From Chloroflexota bacterium (GTDB lineage: Bacteria; Chloroflexota; Anaerolineae; B4-G1; DUEL01): DNA of 8,787 nt. Both the position numbers and the translations under genes were made by a program. Positions 6,316-8,787 of the stretch are shown one piece after another. Numbering within the stretch: position 1 is the stretch's first letter; the number at the start of each line of letters is the position of its first letter. Where the stretch lies: positions 1-8,787 of the forward strand of contig JAGHZG010000042.1 in the NCBI GenBank assembly GCA_017743275.1. Direction: 5' to 3'. The notes beneath the pieces are model-generated. The model did not search any database. It was not told the origin of the DNA and saw nothing but the letters and a program-made list of their open reading frames with translations.

Positions 6316-6341
6316 GTAACCGGGCCAACGGCCGGCGCTAC
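6316..6341. repeat. REP-like imperfect palindrome between DUF2283 and mvhD
   Basis: A 26-bp imperfect inverted repeat bounded by GTA and TAC, with arms containing CCGGGCC and GGCCGG around a short CAAC centre. Read on the minus strand it begins GTAGCGCC, the same GTAGCGC head as the 24-bp units inside hdrA1, so they may be related palindromic elements. The DUF2283 stop codon (TAG, 6340-6338) is part of it. It lacks a T-run, so a terminator is unlikely, though the hairpin could affect RNA stability. Confidence 0.45.
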
Positions 6342-6565
6342 GCCGTCGTTGTCACCAGGGCCGGTGTGATTTCCAGCATCAACCGGCCCCGTTCTTCCCC
6401 CAAAAGTTCACTGGCATCCAGAATCTCCAGTCCGACCAGACGCCCTTCGGCATCGTAGTCCGCAATAATCTGATCGCCCAGCGGTCTCGCCTGCGCGGCA
6501 CCCGGCCCCACAACGCGAAACTGGAGATACAGAGCATCCACCTCCGCATCATAGTAAATTTTCAT
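6338..6565 (-). CDS. DUF2283 protein, putative antitoxin-like partner of DUF4258
   Basis: A 75-residue protein beginning MKIYYDAEVDALYLQF, with DQIIADYDAEGRLVGLEILDAS following (about 31-52). This strand-rich pattern (YxDxExDALYL, then DxDxxGxxVGxEIxxAS) is typical of DUF2283. The function is not established. It is often found beside small DUF4258 proteins and is treated as a probable antitoxin of that pair, so the role here is inference from neighbours. The start at 6565 is chosen because a good GGAGGA site (6576-6571) lies five bases upstream and matches the family N-terminus; an ATG seven codons further upstream lies inside the preceding gene. It starts one base after the DUF4258 stop codon, implying coupled translation. 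Its stop codon lies in a REP-like palindrome. Confidence 0.85.
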   Translation of the reverse strand: MKIYYDAEVDALYLQFRVVGPGAAQARPLGDQIIADYDAEGRLVGLEILDASELLGEERGRLMLEITPALVTTTA

Positions 6566-6566
6566 C

Positions 6567-6866
6567 TTATTCCTCCACTTTCTCACTTCCGTAGTACACC
6601 AGAACCGTCACCACAACAATTTTATCAAACTCTTCCGCAAAAATGACATGCACTGTTTTATAGAGATATACCTTATGGTCTACCGGTGATGGTCGTCCAT
6701 AGACAAAAGTTCGGCGCGCCTGATACTTCCCAGCCCGTGCTGGTTCCCACGGACTCCCTTGAATCGTCTGAATGACCTCTGCATCGGTTGCACCGCGCAG
6801 ATACATCCTGTGTCGGGCATGACGTGAAAAGTAGATCGGTTTCACATTTGTCAGATCATCCGCCAT
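6567..6866 (-). CDS. DUF4258 protein, putative toxin-like partner of DUF2283
   Basis: A 99-residue basic protein. The DUF4258 core is clear: FSRHARHRMYLRGATDAEVIQTIQ (about 13-36), then YQARRTFVYGRP, VYLYKTVHVIFAEE and VVVTVLVYYG. The SRHAxxRMxxRG helix followed by strands resembles small RNase-type toxin folds, but the activity of DUF4258 is not established. Adjacency to DUF2283, one base apart, fits a two-gene toxin-antitoxin-like cassette. The start is uncertain: the ATG at 6866 is the last heptamer of a repeat tract (ACCAATG) and has no ribosome binding site; a GTG at V8 is an alternative, also without one. The gene appears more AT-rich than the hdr genes on both sides, suggesting recent arrival. 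It separates hdrA2 from mvhD. Confidence 0.8.
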   Translation of the reverse strand: MADDLTNVKPIYFSRHARHRMYLRGATDAEVIQTIQGSPWEPARAGKYQARRTFVYGRPSPVDHKVYLYKTVHVIFAEEFDKIVVVTVLVYYGSEKVEE

Positions 6867-6910
6867 TGGTCATTGGTCATTTGTTCATTGGTCATTTTTT
6901 CATTGGTCAT
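6864..6910. repeat. Heptamer repeat tract C (CATTGGT orientation)
   Basis: Perfect CATTGGT copies start at 6864, 6871, 6886 and 6901, again in 15-bp units CATTGGTCATTTNTT (6871-6885, 6886-6900). The tract fills the whole gap between the hdrA2 stop codon (6912-6910) and the DUF4258 start codon (6866-6864) and overlaps both codons. Orientation matches tract B and opposes tract A. Confidence 0.88.
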
Positions 6911-8787
6911 TAAACCTGCGCCAGCACCTGCTCATCCTTATACGCCACCAACTGGATGGCCTTCGCCGGGCACTCCGCCGTGCAGGTCCCGCAGCCCTGG
7001 CAGAGCGCGGGCTCAATGTAGGCCGCGCCCCGGATGCCGCCCACGCCGATGTCCGTGTAGCGCACCTTCGGAATCCCGAACGGGCAGGCCCGCACGCAGG
7101 TCAGACAGCCCACACATTTGGACTGGTCCACCCGGGCCACCACGCCGCCGATGTAGAACTTATCCTTCGTCAGGACGGTCAGCGCACGGCCTGCGGTCGC
7201 CTGGGCGTTGGCAATGCACTCCTCAATGAACTTGGGGTAGTGGGCCATGCCGCAGACGAAAATCCCCTCGCCGACGAAGTCCATGGGCCGCATCTTCAGG
7301 TGGGCCTCCATGAAGAAGCCCTCCCGCGAGAGGGGCACGTCCAGGATGCGGGCCAGGCGCTCCGTCCCCTCCGAGGGCAGGACCGCCATGCTCAGCGAGA
7401 CCAGGTTGGGATAGAGGGCCACCTCCCGCCGCAGCGACGGGTCCCAGGCCACCAGTTCCAACTGCGGCCCGACGGAGCGGATGGTGGGCATGTGCTCGTC
7501 ATCGTAGCGCATAAAGATGACGCCCCGGCGCCGCGCCTCGGTGTAGACCGCCTCCCGGAAGCCGTAGGTGACGATGTCCCGATACAGCACCACCACCCGG
7601 CAATCCGGGTTGAGCATCTTGATGCGGATGGCGTTCTTCATCGTGTTGGTGCAGCAGATGCGGCTGCAGTAGCCCACCTCCCCCTCGGGCCAGACGCACT
7701 GGATGAAGACGACGGTGTCCAGGTCAGCGATGCGCTCCGGGCGGTGGACAATCATCTGCTCCAGTTCCATAGAGGTGACGACGCGCGGGTCCCGCCCGTA
7801 CATGTAGACCGACCCGCGCCACTCCCGTCCGCCCGTAGCGACAATGGTCACGCCGTGGCGGACCTCCGTCTCCACCGTCTCGCCGGTGCGGGTGGTGGTG
7901 CGCAGGACGGAGCGGTACTCCCCCACCCGGCCCGTATGGGAGACGACCTCGGTGCGGGTGAGGACGCGGATGCGCTCGTGGCCCACCACCCGGTTGACCA
8001 GGTCCCGCAGGAGCCGCTGGGGGTCCTCCCCCTCCGCCACGTAGTAGACGTAGCGCAGGTTGCCGCCCAGTTCCGGCTCCCGCTCCACCAGCACCACCTC
8101 GTAGCCGGCGTCGGCGATGGTGAGGGCCGCGGTCATCCCGGAGACACCGCCGCCGATGACCAGCGCGCGCGGCTCCGGCACGACGGCCTCTTTGTAGACG
8201 GGCTCCGCCAGCCGCACGCGCGCCAGCGCCGTCGCCAGCATCGCCTTCGCCTTGCGCGTCGCCCCCTCGGGGTCGTCCACGTGTACCCACGCGCAGTGCT
8301 CCCGCAGGTTGACCATTTCCATAAGATACGGGTTCAGGCCGGCCTGTCGGGTGACTTTCTGGAAGAGCGGCTCGTGGGTCCGGTGGCTGCACGCGCCGAC
8401 CACGACCCGGTTCAGGTTGTGCTCCCGGATGGCCGCCCGGATGGCGTCCTGTCCGGCGTCAAAACAGCCGTAGTCCACCACCTGGACGTGGGCCACGTCC
8501 GGCTGGGTGCGGGCCCAGGCCGCCACGTCCTCCACGTCAATCACGCCGTCCAGCGTGGGCGTGCAGCGGCAGAGGAAGACGCCCACCCTCGGCGGTTCGC
8601 CGCGCACGTCCCGCTCCGGCACGAATCCGTCCGGTCTCCAGAGGAAGGGGTATTCCCGGCTGGACGGGTGTTCGCCCAGGTGCTCCCGCAGCAGCCGCAT
8701 CACGTCGCCGGCGGCACCCGCTGCGTCTATGATGGTCTCCGCAATCTCCTTGGGCGACTGGAAGGTCCCGCAGACGTAGATGCCGGG
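6910..8787 (-). CDS. hdrA: Second HdrA-type protein (HdrA2), partial, 5' end beyond right edge
   Basis: The frame is open to the window edge: the first visible residues, PGIYVCGTFQSPKEIAETI, match the PGVFAIGPFREPKDIPESV motif of HdrA1 module 1, so the GTG at 8703 is not a real start. About 625 residues are visible and align along their length with HdrA1 from about residue 896. Seen in order: FLCRC (8574-8563), DYGCF, GACSHRTHEP, REHCAWVH, the FAD motif VIGGGVSG (near 8160-8135), VFIQCVWP and YCSRICC (7671-7651), and a C-terminal pair of [4Fe-4S] motifs, CVGCLTCVRACP (7118-7083) and CQGCGTCTAECP (7005-6970). It is a soluble iron-sulfur flavoprotein of the HdrABC system. Whether it too carries an inserted GltD module cannot be seen. 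Visible FAD region lacks the DCAMCILSPK cysteine motif, as does module 2 of HdrA1. The TAA stop merges into a heptamer tract. Confidence 0.92.
   Translation of the reverse strand, partial: PGIYVCGTFQSPKEIAETIIDAAGAAGDVMRLLREHLGEHPSSREYPFLWRPDGFVPERDVRGEPPRVGVFLCRCTPTLDGVIDVEDVAAWARTQPDVAHVQVVDYGCFDAGQDAIRAAIREHNLNRVVVGACSHRTHEPLFQKVTRQAGLNPYLMEMVNLREHCAWVHVDDPEGATRKAKAMLATALARVRLAEPVYKEAVVPEPRALVIGGGVSGMTAALTIADAGYEVVLVEREPELGGNLRYVYYVAEGEDPQRLLRDLVNRVVGHERIRVLTRTEVVSHTGRVGEYRSVLRTTTRTGETVETEVRHGVTIVATGGREWRGSVYMYGRDPRVVTSMELEQMIVHRPERIADLDTVVFIQCVWPEGEVGYCSRICCTNTMKNAIRIKMLNPDCRVVVLYRDIVTYGFREAVYTEARRRGVIFMRYDDEHMPTIRSVGPQLELVAWDPSLRREVALYPNLVSLSMAVLPSEGTERLARILDVPLSREGFFMEAHLKMRPMDFVGEGIFVCGMAHYPKFIEECIANAQATAGRALTVLTKDKFYIGGVVARVDQSKCVGCLTCVRACPFGIPKVRYTDIGVGGIRGAAYIEPALCQGCGTCTAECPAKAIQLVAYKDEQVLAQV

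Noticed and set aside
6316..6341. Rho-independent terminator after DUF2283
   Set aside because: The hairpin is imperfect and no run of T follows on the minus strand.
8698..8703. GTG/ATG at 8703/8700 as the start of hdrA2
   Set aside because: The frame stays open to the window edge and the 28 upstream codons match a conserved HdrA segment seen in HdrA1, so the gene is cut by the window rather than starting here.

Overview
The window is a GC-rich bacterial segment in which every supportable gene lies on the minus strand, so it reads from right to left. Its core is a cluster for soluble heterodisulfide-reductase-like, flavin-based electron transfer. It holds an HdrA-type protein cut off by the right edge (called HdrA2 here), an MvhD/FrhD-type [2Fe-2S] subunit, and a 1522-residue HdrA protein carrying an inserted GltD-like NAD(P)H module (HdrA1). 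No HdrB, HdrC, hydrogenase or formate dehydrogenase gene is visible. The organism is probably an anaerobic or facultative bacterium. High GC, the small PIN/Phd and DUF4258/DUF2283 cassettes and the kinds of short repeats suggest Chloroflexota (Anaerolineae-like), but that is inference, not a phylogenetic result.

Layout in transcription order: hdrA2 (8787-6910, 5' end outside) - heptamer repeat tract (6910-6864) - DUF4258 (6866-6567) and DUF2283 (6565-6338), a tightly coupled toxin-antitoxin-like pair - REP-like hairpin (6341-6316) - mvhD (6273-5830) - heptamer tract (5851-5764) - four-helix-bundle/S23-type gene (5645-5295) - heptamer tract in opposite orientation (5293-5254) - hdrA1 (5238-670) - a promoter just after the hdrA1 stop codon - PIN-domain toxin (598-206) - Phd/YefM-type antitoxin (195-1, 3' end outside).

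How the genes could work together: HdrA proteins hold FAD and [4Fe-4S] clusters and are the bifurcating flavoproteins of Hdr complexes. MvhD normally passes electrons from a partner oxidoreductase into HdrA. The GltD-like part of HdrA1 could let the complex exchange electrons with NAD(P)H, and its second Rossmann fold favours NADPH. The thiol/disulfide or other partner cannot be seen here.

The most unusual layer is the small repetitive and selfish-looking DNA threaded through this metabolic cluster. Heptamer tracts (CATTGGT family, often in 15-bp pairs) fill intergenic gaps and supply stop or start codons, and they flank the four-helix-bundle gene in inverted orientation. A 4 x 24-bp array of palindromes lies in frame inside hdrA1 and encodes four AGFQPA-type octapeptides. 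A second, 7-bp repeat of a different sequence is also translated inside hdrA1. Three cassettes interrupt or trail the hdrA2-mvhD-hdrA1 series. No gap exceeds 300 bases, and no rRNA, tRNA, CRISPR array or transposase was seen.
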